Counted from the first letter of the stretch, positions 16,890 to 26,208 are shown. The stretch: DNA of 64,000 bases from Chryseobacterium cucumeris (GCF_016775705.1 NZ_CP068760.1:2666001-2730000); one strand, 5' to 3'. The notes: generated from the sequence alone by a model not told the origin. Numbers and translations are program-made.

Positions 16890-19874
16890 TTAGTTTTTAT
16901 AATGGTAATTGAATTCTTGTGTTGTCCTATAGGTATAATTATTATCATTATTTATATCTCTTTCCAGAACCTTGATTTCTTTAAGTTTATTTGCAGAATC
17001 ATAAATATATCTTTCTCTTGTACCTGACGGTAATGTTTTTGAAGTGATACCAACAAGAGGATCATAAGTAAATGTCGTAACTTGGGTACCTGTTAAAAAT
17101 TGGTTCTGACGTATATTATCTAATGCATAAATTAGGGCATCTTCACTAGCGTTATCAATGTCATTATTTGATTTCTGACAAATCTCAAGATTATTATAAT
17201 TTACAATGTTATCATCCATTCCCAGAACATCCATCAAGCCCGTATAAGAAATCCCTTCAACTTTAAGGATTGGCAGGGTCTGATTATAACCATAAATTAT
17301 GGTTACAGGGATACCATCTTTGGTCGTATACTGCAATAAATTACCTTTAGTATCATATTGGTCATAAGTAATTTCATTTTGATATACTTCGTTGGAACCA
17401 TTAATTGTATTTAATAAAACTGATTGCTTTTGTAGTGGCAATAACTTTTCGTGTCCTAACCAATCCTTACTAAAGCTTACTTTTGATTTTGAAATAGGAA
17501 CATTATTATGGTAGTTAGTGGTTACAATTGGTAATCCTATCATATTCCTTTGTACCAGATCTCCCGTCCCATAGAGATCCTTCGCATATTCATATTGTTC
17601 CTTATCGGTGCTTCCATCCTGATAAGTAGTCGTCTGGCTTTTTAAGTTGTTGAAATTATCTGCGTTAAAGTACTCTTTTACACTGTTAGTAATAATTTTA
17701 TTTCCATTATCCAAAATTACGGTTTCTTTTTGACCAACATTATTGAGCCATCTGCTTGTTAAATTGTACCTGCTTATTGAAAAAGCGTCAAAATTTAAAA
17801 AATAATATTGATCAGAAAAATAAGTTTCAGGAATATAATCACGATCAACAACATAGTTTTCAATATTCAAAATATCTGTATAATTATAACTGTAATCAGT
17901 AGTTCTTTTAATAAGATAATCTCCATTATTAATTTCTCCCTCAATTTTATTAAACATTAAATTAGCATTCCAATGGTTAGCATAAGAAGGAAGATATGTA
18001 TTACTGAACCCCAACATTGGTGCAGCAGGAAAATCCTCCATTACAGCAAATTTTTTTGTTTCAAACCGGGTATTATTAATGATTTCGGTAACTGCTTGAT
18101 AAGCAATAAAATCACCTTGGAAAGCGTTGATGTCGTATCTCTTATCTGAATTCATTTTATAATATTTATATTTATAGAAACATGGAAATCCACCTTGGTT
18201 ACATGGCCAGTATCCTGTAACATAACCTTCTGTCAGATACCCCCCAAAGCCGTCATCTTCGGAATAAAAAGATGAAATATTACCTAATTCAAGTTTATTT
18301 GTTGAAGGATTAACTTCAGCTTTCTTATACAAATACGATTTAATTGTTTTGTTTCCGGTTAAATCACTTATTTCAATTCTCTGTGGACGAACTCCGTAGT
18401 GAATACTCTCTATTGTATCAGGATCCTTTATAATGGTATTGGGTTCGTAAAAAATCTCTTCCGTTCCTTTGGTAGGATAGGTAATACGGCTTAAAAGCCC
18501 ATATTGGGAATGTGGAAATTGAGTTTTCCTTATACCTGTTGCAAAATTTATTTGTTGGGTAGTTGGGTTTACCTGTCCTAAAACCTGGGAATAATATTCT
18601 TTGGGTAATAAACTTTCATTGGTATATCCATTATAAATACCTGCCATATCCTGACCTCTTGTAAATCGTGGTGCTAAACCACCGGGATTGTTATAATCAA
18701 ATGTGTAAATTTCATCCTGATTTAAACCTAATATTATATTCTGTAAAAAATATCTTACTGGAGTAGAATTCCCCAATTCCGCGATCTCAACATTTTGAAG
18801 GTAATTTCCAACCTTCAAATAATTGAATTTTACCTTATCTACTATGACGCCGTTGGTATTTTTAATTTCTATTTTATCAAAAAAGAACCCTCCTATTTCA
18901 TCCCTGCTTTTGTAGGAAAAGTCTACAGTAAAATCTGGAGATTGAATTTTTTTGATGTACTTAGTTTTAACATCTTTTATCGTAACACAATGACCATCTC
19001 TTAAAAAATACTCTAGATCATAGCCATATGGATATCCAGCTGGAATATCACCTCCATATACTACAGTTTTAATATTTTTGGATTCTGAGTAATTCTCAGG
19101 ATAATTACTATAGAAAGTATCGTATGTAAAATTGATACTTTTTGCTAGATTTGTATCTTCTATTTTAGTTAAAAACCAGGCTGTCTTAACAGGAGTCTGT
19201 GGGCTTGAGTCAGGATCACAATATGAAGTTATGGAAGCATATTCTGCACAGTCATTTTGTCCATAATAATACTTTCTGCCCTGTTTGTCTGTTATTATAA
19301 ATGATTCAAGATTTGTTGCTATTTCTATTTTGACTTTTTCACTGTAATTCAGCAAATAAACTTGACTATTTTTAATAAAAAAACTCCCCTTCAGATTATT
19401 TATATTGTAATAAAAAATATCACATTCACCATCTTTGCCTGAAATATTATTATTTATTTTCGCTTCGTAGATATCGCGTATGGCATGATACTCATTTAAA
19501 TTGAAGGCTCCCAGATAATCTACTTTCTGAGAGTTGCCATCGGGGATTCCCCGAACGACTCTATAAATCAAGGACGTAAACTGAGGTTGCCACAATAATC
19601 CCAAGGCACCTCCCCAATCATTAAGCCTTAATCCGTTGCTCGAATAAGAAACAGATAAGTCGTAATTCAAATCACCGCTCTTTAAACTCGCGATATCAAT
19701 TATTTTATTAAAACGTCCTTTATTATCTACAGTTGAATAATTATTAATCTTTCCAAAATATTCTGTAGAAACTGATGGCTTTAAGGTATTATCTGTAAAG
19801 ACTTTAATTTGTGAAAATAAATAATTCGTTGCTAAAATAGATATGATAACTAAAATGCTTATTTTATTTCTCAT
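16890..19874 (-). CDS. Large secreted RHS-associated protein (YD/SpvB-like)
   Basis: A 994-residue protein with an N-terminal signal peptide (residues 1-21, ending NYLFS). Residues about 30-110 contain LNYDLSVSYSSNGLRLNDWG and LGLLWQP, typical of the Bacteroidetes protein that precedes DUF6443/RHS genes. YD-like strands recur towards the C-terminus (TFTYDPLVGITSKTLPSGT, RERYIYDSANKLKEIKVLE). It carries no toxin-like tip. Its ATG overlaps the stop of the upstream T9SS-sorted protein by four bases (ATGA), and its stop is two bases before the start of the RHS toxin, so all are translated from one message. It probably helps form or anchor the RHS shell outside the cell (inference). Confidence 0.7.
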   Translation of the reverse strand: MRNKISILVIISILATNYLFSQIKVFTDNTLKPSVSTEYFGKINNYSTVDNKGRFNKIIDIASLKSGDLNYDLSVSYSSNGLRLNDWGGALGLLWQPQFTSLIYRVVRGIPDGNSQKVDYLGAFNLNEYHAIRDIYEAKINNNISGKDGECDIFYYNINNLKGSFFIKNSQVYLLNYSEKVKIEIATNLESFIITDKQGRKYYYGQNDCAEYASITSYCDPDSSPQTPVKTAWFLTKIEDTNLAKSINFTYDTFYSNYPENYSESKNIKTVVYGGDIPAGYPYGYDLEYFLRDGHCVTIKDVKTKYIKKIQSPDFTVDFSYKSRDEIGGFFFDKIEIKNTNGVIVDKVKFNYLKVGNYLQNVEIAELGNSTPVRYFLQNIILGLNQDEIYTFDYNNPGGLAPRFTRGQDMAGIYNGYTNESLLPKEYYSQVLGQVNPTTQQINFATGIRKTQFPHSQYGLLSRITYPTKGTEEIFYEPNTIIKDPDTIESIHYGVRPQRIEISDLTGNKTIKSYLYKKAEVNPSTNKLELGNISSFYSEDDGFGGYLTEGYVTGYWPCNQGGFPCFYKYKYYKMNSDKRYDINAFQGDFIAYQAVTEIINNTRFETKKFAVMEDFPAAPMLGFSNTYLPSYANHWNANLMFNKIEGEINNGDYLIKRTTDYSYNYTDILNIENYVVDRDYIPETYFSDQYYFLNFDAFSISRYNLTSRWLNNVGQKETVILDNGNKIITNSVKEYFNADNFNNLKSQTTTYQDGSTDKEQYEYAKDLYGTGDLVQRNMIGLPIVTTNYHNNVPISKSKVSFSKDWLGHEKLLPLQKQSVLLNTINGSNEVYQNEITYDQYDTKGNLLQYTTKDGIPVTIIYGYNQTLPILKVEGISYTGLMDVLGMDDNIVNYNNLEICQKSNNDIDNASEDALIYALDNIRQNQFLTGTQVTTFTYDPLVGITSKTLPSGTRERYIYDSANKLKEIKVLERDINNDNNYTYRTTQEFNYHYKN

Positions 19875-21451
19875 TGTTTTATTAATTTGGCGTTAGCAGT
19901 TTTATTTATATCGGTTTTAATAACAACCAGATAGGCTCCCTGAATAAGTGCCTCAGTATTAATCTTGGTCACCCTGTTCTTTGTTTTTATATTTTGAAGT
20001 TGTCTACCACTCATATCATACAAAAGAATATCTGCTTCTTTGAAGTCAAAGCCGATTTCTACATAAGCATAATCAGAAACAGGATTTGGATAGATCTTGA
20101 TATCGTATTTTTCAATCAGCTGATCCACTTGTTTATCTCCTAACTTTACAATTTTCCAGTTCTCTTTTCCTAATTCCTCACCACTAATACCTGCTAAAAT
20201 AATTGAGCCATCATTATTCAGTTTTAAATCAGACAGTCTTTCTTTTCCTTTTCTCGATTCTCCAGTAACATATTTTCTCCACTGCTCTGTACCATTTTGA
20301 TCCACATATAATATCCAAAATGTTTCATCATCATTTTCTATATTATTTTCAGCCTGAGTATAACCGCCTAACAAAATACCTTTTGAAGATGTGTTATCAG
20401 AAGAGTATAAAATACTCATCCCCATCAATATATCACGGTTTCCAAAATTGTAGGATTTTTGCCATTGTTCTTCACCGTTATCATTCAAAGAAATGAGCCA
20501 AAGATCTGTACCTTTTTCAACACCTGTCGTCTTATTTCCTGACTTTTCTGACCGGGACTCTCCACCAATGATGTAGCCTGTTGAAGTTAAGGACAACGTT
20601 CTCAAATGATCATCACCAATTCCTCCAAAATTTCTTTCCCATTCAACTTTTCCGTTTTTATCCAATTTCACGATCCAGTAATCGCCTTCTCCAAAATTTT
20701 CTGTCTTTTTGGTACCTCCGTCATTACTTCTGGAATAAATTCCCAATAGCGCTCCTCCGTCCTTTGTGGGGATCATTTTTTCTACTTCATCTAGACCTTT
20801 TCCTCCCATTAGAATACGAGATAATTCTTTTCCATTCTTATTCATTCTTATAATTAGGATATCTTTTGAACCATATCCTTTTTCTGAATTTTGAACATTT
20901 CCGGCAATAAAGAATCCCAGATCTGTAGTTTGGATAACCGCTCTGGCTTCTTCATCAGAAGGACTGCCTATAGTTTTTTGCCATTGTTCTTCTCCAAATT
21001 CATTGATCTTTATAACCCAGATATCAGATCCTCCTATAGAATCTTCCATTTTATCAAGTCCTTTTTTTGAATATGAAGTTCCTGCAAGGAAAAAACCTCC
21101 TTCCTGAGTGCTCACAGTTGCAGATAAAAAATCGTGATTATTACCGGAAAAAAATTTTTCCCACACTTGCTCGCCCTGCTGATTGAGTTTTATCAGGTGG
21201 AAATCATAGCCATTATTTTGCTTTGGAGTTTCCAATTGAACAGGCCTTACATTTAAACTGCGGTTTTTTATTTTCTGACTGCCTCCCTGAATTGAGCTCC
21301 CGCTAATTAAATGTTGCTTGTCAATTGTAGTTGTAATCTGGCTTAAAAAATCCTGGGTAGAGGATTGTATATCTTTTTGCCAAATTACTTCTTGAGCAGA
21401 TAAGCCCAAAATTGTACACAAAGTAAGTGTACTTACATAGAGTTTTTGCAT
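19871..21451 (-). CDS. Secreted repeat protein with T9SS type A sorting domain
   Basis: A 526-residue protein with a signal peptide (ends LSAQ, about residue 20). The middle is built of about eight repeats with the pattern GEEQW-KxxG, then G-GxDIWVIK, suggesting a beta-propeller-like structure. The last about 80 residues are a Por-type sorting domain (IKIYPNPVSDYAYVEI, LLYDMSGRQLQN, ALIQGAYLVVIK), which directs export through the type IX system and attachment to the cell surface. It is the first gene of the RHS operon. Placement suggests that it displays or guides the RHS proteins at the surface (inference). Upstream lies a gene-free gap holding its promoter. Confidence 0.85.
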   Translation of the reverse strand: MQKLYVSTLTLCTILGLSAQEVIWQKDIQSSTQDFLSQITTTIDKQHLISGSSIQGGSQKIKNRSLNVRPVQLETPKQNNGYDFHLIKLNQQGEQVWEKFFSGNNHDFLSATVSTQEGGFFLAGTSYSKKGLDKMEDSIGGSDIWVIKINEFGEEQWQKTIGSPSDEEARAVIQTTDLGFFIAGNVQNSEKGYGSKDILIIRMNKNGKELSRILMGGKGLDEVEKMIPTKDGGALLGIYSRSNDGGTKKTENFGEGDYWIVKLDKNGKVEWERNFGGIGDDHLRTLSLTSTGYIIGGESRSEKSGNKTTGVEKGTDLWLISLNDNGEEQWQKSYNFGNRDILMGMSILYSSDNTSSKGILLGGYTQAENNIENDDETFWILYVDQNGTEQWRKYVTGESRKGKERLSDLKLNNDGSIILAGISGEELGKENWKIVKLGDKQVDQLIEKYDIKIYPNPVSDYAYVEIGFDFKEADILLYDMSGRQLQNIKTKNRVTKINTEALIQGAYLVVIKTDINKTANAKLIKQ

Positions 21452-21776
21452 GGTTAATTCTTTTCAATGTTTTTCCGAAATTAACACTTTGAAAAAAGAT
21501 TGAATGAAACCCAATATTATCTTTCTTTTAAGACAATATTAATTCTTAATATGTAGGAAAGTAACAAGCTCTGAGATAGATAGAGCTTAGAAAAGAGAGG
21601 GTTGAAATTATTAAATGATGATGATTTGAAATTTTAATCTTTGTTACGCTCAATAAGTTGATTGTCCTTAGATTCGAAAATCAATGTGTTAATAAAAGCA
21701 CTAATTACAATTATATGATCTAGGTTGTATTTGATAAAATAGTAATACCTTTGGCATCATTTAATTTTGAGGATAT
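21452..21776. other. Divergent intergenic region
   Basis: 325 bases between the T9SS operon and the XseA-like gene. No gene is seen. The plus-strand side has a TACCTTTG -7 box (21746-21753) with TTG at 21725-21727, 18 bases upstream. No consensus box was found for the minus-strand operon. Confidence 0.55.
21746..21753 (+). promoter_or_regulatory. -7 promoter box of the XseA-like gene
   Basis: TACCTTTG matches TAnnTTTG, with a TTG at a fair -33 distance. It is 23 bases upstream of the ATG at 21777. Confidence 0.55.
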
Positions 21777-23207
21777 ATGCACGGAAATGAACCCACTTAT
21801 CAGATTTATTCTCCGGGATCAGTGCTGGGACTATTTAACAATGCATTAAAACTGAATGCAACTGTTAATCTTATTTATCTTAAGGGAAGATATTCATTCG
21901 GAGGGGGAAAAGCCTATGGGAATTACTATTATGATCATCTGTTTTCGGAGTCTGATACTATTTCTATTGGTATTAGAATATCAGCATTACTCAGGAGTAA
22001 AATTGAAAATAATGATATATATACTCTTAGAGGATATATTGAAAAAAGCATTAAAAACTCATCTGTAGAACTGCGCTTCGTCGTGGATGAGATTATCCAG
22101 CAGGAAGAACGGGCAATTTCAGAAGAAGAACTACAGAGATATGAACTTATCCAGAAAAAGCTTGAAAAAGGATCTAAAGATCTTGAGTCAATCATCAGGA
22201 ACAAACTTCTCAAAGATGAGCCGATCAGAATTGCTAATATTTATGGAAATAATGCCATTGTACAAAAAGACTTTGCAGAGGGATTGGATATTTCACAGAA
22301 GTATTTTCAGATCTCGGAATATACCTGCAGTATAACTTCATCAACATCCATTGCTGAAAAAATTGAGGAGGTTTCAGAGTCAGGATATGATATTATTGCG
22401 CTGGTAAGAGGTGGAGGCGACCGGCAAAGTATGGAGGTTTTCAATGATATAGTGCTTTCAGAATTGTTCATTACTTTGGAAGCGATTACTGTAACTGCAA
22501 TAGGGCATACAGTAGATGAAACTTTGCTGGATAAGCTTGCAGATAAAAGATTTCATCTTCCGCATGATTATGGAGCAGGGCTGCATTCCATTGCTGAAAA
22601 ATTATCTCATGAAAAATCAAATTCAAGGGCATTACTGATTGATGAAGTTAAAAAGGATGTGAGCAAACAGTTTGCACAACAGGTATTGACACTGGAGAAG
22701 CAGCTTAAAAAGAAAAATGATGAATTCACAGAAGCTCAGAAGACTTTTAAAGAACAATCAGAAAATCAGGTGAAAGCTTTTACTGAGCAGCTTAAAGTTC
22801 GTAATGAGGAAGTAGAAAGGTTAAAAAAGGATCTCTCTGAAAAGCACGGTCAACAGGTTAAAACCTTGACTGAACAGCTTTCAAAAAAGAATGATGAATT
22901 CCAGAAGTTTCAGGAATCTGCATCTAAACAGCTTCAGGAAATGCAGAAAAATTTTTCAGAACAACAGAAACAGAGACAGCAGGAAATGGAAGATTATAAA
23001 AAGGAACTTGCGGTATTGCATGAAAAAAATTTGCAGGCCCTCATTAATGAGAAGACAGCAACTTTAATGGCTGGAATGGAATCCTTGCACCAGGAGAATG
23101 TAAGACTGAATACAGAGGTTAAAAATCGTAAGACAGATTATATAAAGATTGTAATCGCTGGTGTTATAGCTTTAATGACAGGGTATTTATTGGCAAAGAT
23201 ATTTTAA
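21777..23207 (+). CDS. Exonuclease VII large subunit-like protein with coiled coil and C-terminal membrane anchor
   Basis: A 476-residue protein. Residues about 8-110 read like the OB-fold nucleic-acid-binding domain of XseA (YQIYSPGSVLGLFNNAL, TVNLIYLKGRYS). Residues about 145-275 match the XseA catalytic domain: ALVRGGGDRQSMEVFND (R211-G214), AIGHTVDETLLDKLADKR (from 242) and an HLPHDYG segment. Where XseA normally ends with helices for XseB binding, this protein has about 160 residues of Lys/Glu/Gln-rich coiled coil and then a single hydrophobic helix (IVIAGVIALMTGYLLAKIF, 458-476). No xseB gene is near. It is clearly not the housekeeping enzyme. Membrane anchoring of an ExoVII-like nuclease suggests a defence or DNA-uptake role (inference). 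Confidence 0.75.
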   Translation: MHGNEPTYQIYSPGSVLGLFNNALKLNATVNLIYLKGRYSFGGGKAYGNYYYDHLFSESDTISIGIRISALLRSKIENNDIYTLRGYIEKSIKNSSVELRFVVDEIIQQEERAISEEELQRYELIQKKLEKGSKDLESIIRNKLLKDEPIRIANIYGNNAIVQKDFAEGLDISQKYFQISEYTCSITSSTSIAEKIEEVSESGYDIIALVRGGGDRQSMEVFNDIVLSELFITLEAITVTAIGHTVDETLLDKLADKRFHLPHDYGAGLHSIAEKLSHEKSNSRALLIDEVKKDVSKQFAQQVLTLEKQLKKKNDEFTEAQKTFKEQSENQVKAFTEQLKVRNEEVERLKKDLSEKHGQQVKTLTEQLSKKNDEFQKFQESASKQLQEMQKNFSEQQKQRQQEMEDYKKELAVLHEKNLQALINEKTATLMAGMESLHQENVRLNTEVKNRKTDYIKIVIAGVIALMTGYLLAKIF

Positions 23208-23393
23208 CGCCACAGACTCATTATGGAAAATAGTAAAATAACAGAAGTTAATAGTATTATTAATACATATTTAAATTTTGAATCCCTTTCAGTCAAGTGG
23301 ATAATAAGTAAAACATTTTATTCATAACCTTTTGACAATATATCAAATAGATGATATCAATACAAGAAAGGGTAGGATGTATATACGATAATT

Positions 23394-23939
23394 ATGAGAA
23401 ATATTAAAATCTTAACAGTACTGTTATTCTCAGTTGTTTTGTATCAATGTCAGAAGAAAGACTCCCAAATAGAAGGAGTTTCTTCAACAATCAAGAAAAG
23501 CGATCATAGTCTTGTCCTAAATGTGGGCAAAGATCTTTTTTCAATCGCCGTACATTATATGAAACTTTATAAGTTTAATGAACAAAACTATTGTAATCAA
23601 AATAAGGCGGTTTCAGTAATCTACGATAATCAGCTATCTTCTTGCTTTGATTACGTAAAAACCATTAATGGAAAAGATATTGATGATTTTCTGGGAACTA
23701 TTAAAAATCCAAAAACCTACGGAGGAGAAGATGTAGCATGTTTTGATACTGATTATTCATTGATCCTTTATAATATAAAAGATGAAGTTGTAGGATATAT
23801 AAATATAAGTGAAAGTTGCAATAAATTAATTTCTAATCCTGAGATTAAGGAAAGAGAGTTTTATTCTAAAAATGGATTAAGAAAAGTTGGATTTTCGAAA
23901 AAAGGAAAAGAAAAAATCAAAAAGATTTTAAAGATCTAG
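23394..23939 (+). CDS. Hypothetical lipoprotein
   Basis: A 181-residue lipoprotein. The signal peptide ends in VVLYQC with the lipidated Cys19. The mature part is polar, with several cysteines (NYCNQN, SSCFDYV, VACFDTDYS, SESCNK) and a very basic C-terminus (KKGKEKIKKILKI). No family recognised. It stands alone between the XseA-like gene and a strong bidirectional terminator. Possibly a surface or immunity lipoprotein, but nothing beyond the context supports that. Confidence 0.6.
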   Translation: MRNIKILTVLLFSVVLYQCQKKDSQIEGVSSTIKKSDHSLVLNVGKDLFSIAVHYMKLYKFNEQNYCNQNKAVSVIYDNQLSSCFDYVKTINGKDIDDFLGTIKNPKTYGGEDVACFDTDYSLILYNIKDEVVGYINISESCNKLISNPEIKEREFYSKNGLRKVGFSKKGKEKIKKILKI

Positions 23940-23992
23940 TTTTAAAATGCAAAACCATTGATATTGTTCGGCTATTATTGTTGCTTAAAAAG

Positions 23993-24022
23993 AAACACTC
24001 CACTATTTAATGTGGAGTGTTT
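23993..24022. terminator. Bidirectional terminator between convergent genes
   Basis: An 11-bp perfect stem, AAACACTCCAC with GTGGAGTGTTT, around an eight-base loop, with A before and T after. It separates the plus-strand lipoprotein from the minus-strand membrane gene. Confidence 0.8.
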
Positions 24023-24032
24023 ATAATATAAA

Positions 24033-24248
24033 TTAATGTCTTCCCTGCTCTTTTTTATTCCCCTTATAGTAGATGTTTCTGATTAAGATAATACTACTTA
24101 TGGCAAAAGGGCCAATATGTGATAGCTGTTTAAGTAAGGCAGTACCGGAATAAGCTTTCTCCTCTATGATAGTTTCAATACCGAGCCCTATAAAAAAAAG
24201 GGAGATCAGTAATAATACAAACTGTATTTTTAAACTTATTTTTATCAT
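24033..24248 (-). CDS. Small membrane protein, candidate immunity protein
   Basis: 71 residues from the ATG at 24248 (MIKISLKIQFVLLLISLF); the frame runs further back but only into the upstream pseudogene. Two hydrophobic helices are visible, KIQFVLLLISLFFIGLGI and IGPFAISSIILI, with a basic tail KGNKKEQGRH. It starts five bases after the end of the decayed bacteriocin-like gene. The same order, a secreted glycine-rich protein followed by a small membrane protein, recurs at 48779-49833, which suggests a cognate partner role (inference). Confidence 0.6.
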   Translation of the reverse strand: MIKISLKIQFVLLLISLFFIGLGIETIIEEKAYSGTALLKQLSHIGPFAISSIILIRNIYYKGNKKEQGRH

Positions 24249-24253
24249 ATTAT

Positions 24254-24662
24254 TTATTTTTTTCTGCATGCAGCAACCCATTCTCCGCTAGCCCAAACAT
24301 ATCCTGCACATGTTAATACTGTTGCAGAACCCCAGGAACCAACTTCAACAGTGGCTAAGCAGGCAGCAGCAATTCCAAAACCAATTGTGGCAGAGAGGCA
24401 TGAAATAGTCTGCCAGTTGTAGAAGGAGCTACCTCAAAATAACCAGGGGTATTATAATTTATTAATGTTAAGGCATCAACAAAATTAGCGAAAATTTCTT
24501 TTTTCTTATCTGATAATTCCAATTTTATGGCGAGCCTGTTTGCCAGGAAGAATCATATAAGGGTTGCAAATTACTAAATACTTTGTTGGCTTCTTCAAGA
24601 TCAGAATTACTTATTCTTTGAGCGTTTAATTATATTTTTTCACTTAATATTTCCACATTCAT
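24254..24662 (-). pseudogene. Decayed gene for a glycine/alanine-rich bacteriocin-like protein
   Basis: Read on the minus strand from the ATG at 24662, the frame has a TAA at codon 11 and then continues with ISNSDLEEANKVFSNLQPLY to another stop. A shifted frame gives KLELSDKKKEIFANFVDALT and TPGYFEVAP. A second shift gives a hydrophobic end: ATIGFGIAAACLATVEVGSW, then CAGYVWASGEWVAACRKK and a TAA. At least two frameshifts and one stop are therefore needed to read it through. The Gly/Ala-rich cysteine-containing C-terminus resembles the end of the intact protein at 49150-49833 in style, though not clearly in sequence. Confidence 0.65.
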
Positions 24663-24694
24663 ATCAATCGATGGCTAAATGCATAATGTGTACA

Positions 24695-24738
24695 TTGTTA
24701 TGTTTGATATGTTGTTATTTGTATTACAAACATAACAA
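24695..24738. promoter_or_regulatory. 12-bp inverted repeat carrying a -7 box on each strand
   Basis: TTGTTATGTTTG (24695-24706) and CAAACATAACAA (24727-24738) are perfect inverted copies 20 bases apart. Each arm contains TATGTTTG, a TAnnTTTG match, one per strand. The minus-strand copy would start a transcript about 55 bases before the pseudogene; the plus-strand copy points toward the DUF4099 gene at 24928. The two promoters face each other, so each transcript would cross the other's promoter. Confidence 0.5.
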
Positions 24739-24927
24739 AAAGATTATTTATTTTATTGAACTATGATTTTAATTCATATTTAATATGTGTTAAAATTTGT
24801 TGTCCTTTGGCTGTAATATTATACAGAAGAAGCAGAACCTTTACTGCCAAATAGAGCCTTCAGCTGCCATCATTTTTAAGAAACTTGCCTGACTTTATAT
24901 CTTACGAGTTACGTAGTAATTGAAGTC

Positions 24928-26208
24928 ATGGATAACAATATAAACGAGAAAATGGATATAGTTGAAAGGACTGGCGATACCTTACTGGTGCTTCATCATG
25001 AAACGGGTACCGTTGGGATTGTTAAGGGATTGGATGATCATGGGGAAGTAAATAGAATAAGTCCTGAAGATCTGAGCGGTGATGAAATGCTGAGTATTGA
25101 GCGTAATGAGAATTCTTTTACTGAGTTTTATTCGGTGTTTTATCATCAGCTGAAGGAGCCTTCGGAGTTTTCGTTTTTTAAGGTAACAGAATATGAAGCA
25201 AAGCAGACGGCTGTAAACCTTCAGAAGTATATGGATAAGGCTACGGATGAAGAGAAAAAAGAGCTGAAGAAGTATGAGATTTCTATTGATGTGGTGGAGG
25301 CACATAGAAAGATGGGAGAGGAGAAAACAGCAGGTAAGGGAGAGGATGTTCGAAATAGTTATCTATATAAGACTGAGCAGGTGGACTGGAAGATGATGGA
25401 GAAGCTGGGGTGGGATAAGGAAAGATTGGAAGAGCTGGGTGCTTTGGACCCGATGCTGAAAGGATATAAAACTCCAATGCTTGTTCCTGTACGCATTGAA
25501 CTGGGAACAGTATCGGGTACAATTGAAGCGAGGCTCTCTCTTCAGGCTAATGATTTTGGAGAAGTGGAACTCAGGTTTTATCCGGTAAGAAGAATGCCTG
25601 ATTTTTCCAAGCCTTTCTTTGGACATACATTTTCAGAAGAGGATAAAAGAAATCTGATGGTAAGTGGGAACATGGGAAGGGTGGTGGATCTGGTGCATGG
25701 GATTACAGGAGAGATCTTGCCTTCTCTTATCAGCAGGGACAGGCTGACCAATGAGCTGGTGCAGGTAAGGGCAGACAGGGTAAGGGTTCCACTCGTGATC
25801 AAAGGAGTGACTTTGGATGAAGAACAGAGAAAGATCTTAAGGGAAGGAAAACCGCTGTATATTGAAAATATGCTTTCAGCTCGGGGGACCTTGTTTAATG
25901 CTGCGGTTCAGTATAATGCGGATAAGAGGTATGTGGAGTTTTTGCTGGATAAGAAGGTAAGGAGGATGGGAGTGGGAGATTTGAGAGAGGTTCCGGAGGT
26001 GTTCAGAGGGAAGAGGCTTAAGAAATGGCAGGTGGAGAAGTTAAAGAACGGGGAGGTGGCATATGTGGATGGACTGGTGGATAGCAATGGGAAGGGGTAT
26101 CAGGGATATTTGAGGTTTGATAAGGGAATTGGGAAGTTTGAGTTTTCTTTTAAGAATGTGTGGAAGGAAACAGCTGGTCTGTCGAAGAAAAGGAGAAGAG
26201 GTATTTAA
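24928..26208 (+). CDS. Second DUF4099/DUF3945 domain protein
   Basis: A 426-residue paralogue of the protein at 5064-6461, aligning throughout residues about 120-400: DWKMMEKLGWDKERLEELGA, GNMGRVVDLVHGITGEILPS, LISRDRLTNELVQVRADRVR, FNAAVQYNADKRYVEFLLD. The long basic tail of the other copy is reduced to KKRRRGI. The coding strand is very rich in purines (GAG, GGA, AAG codons), unlike the AT-rich genes on either side, which suggests a separate history. Two such genes in one window, both pointing away from the RHS cargo between them, fit accumulation of mobile-element modules. Confidence 0.75.
   Translation: MDNNINEKMDIVERTGDTLLVLHHETGTVGIVKGLDDHGEVNRISPEDLSGDEMLSIERNENSFTEFYSVFYHQLKEPSEFSFFKVTEYEAKQTAVNLQKYMDKATDEEKKELKKYEISIDVVEAHRKMGEEKTAGKGEDVRNSYLYKTEQVDWKMMEKLGWDKERLEELGALDPMLKGYKTPMLVPVRIELGTVSGTIEARLSLQANDFGEVELRFYPVRRMPDFSKPFFGHTFSEEDKRNLMVSGNMGRVVDLVHGITGEILPSLISRDRLTNELVQVRADRVRVPLVIKGVTLDEEQRKILREGKPLYIENMLSARGTLFNAAVQYNADKRYVEFLLDKKVRRMGVGDLREVPEVFRGKRLKKWQVEKLKNGEVAYVDGLVDSNGKGYQGYLRFDKGIGKFEFSFKNVWKETAGLSKKRRRGI

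Noticed and set aside
23223..23327. 34-codon frame after the XseA-like gene
   Set aside because: It is short, AT-rich, without family likeness, and no signal supports translation.
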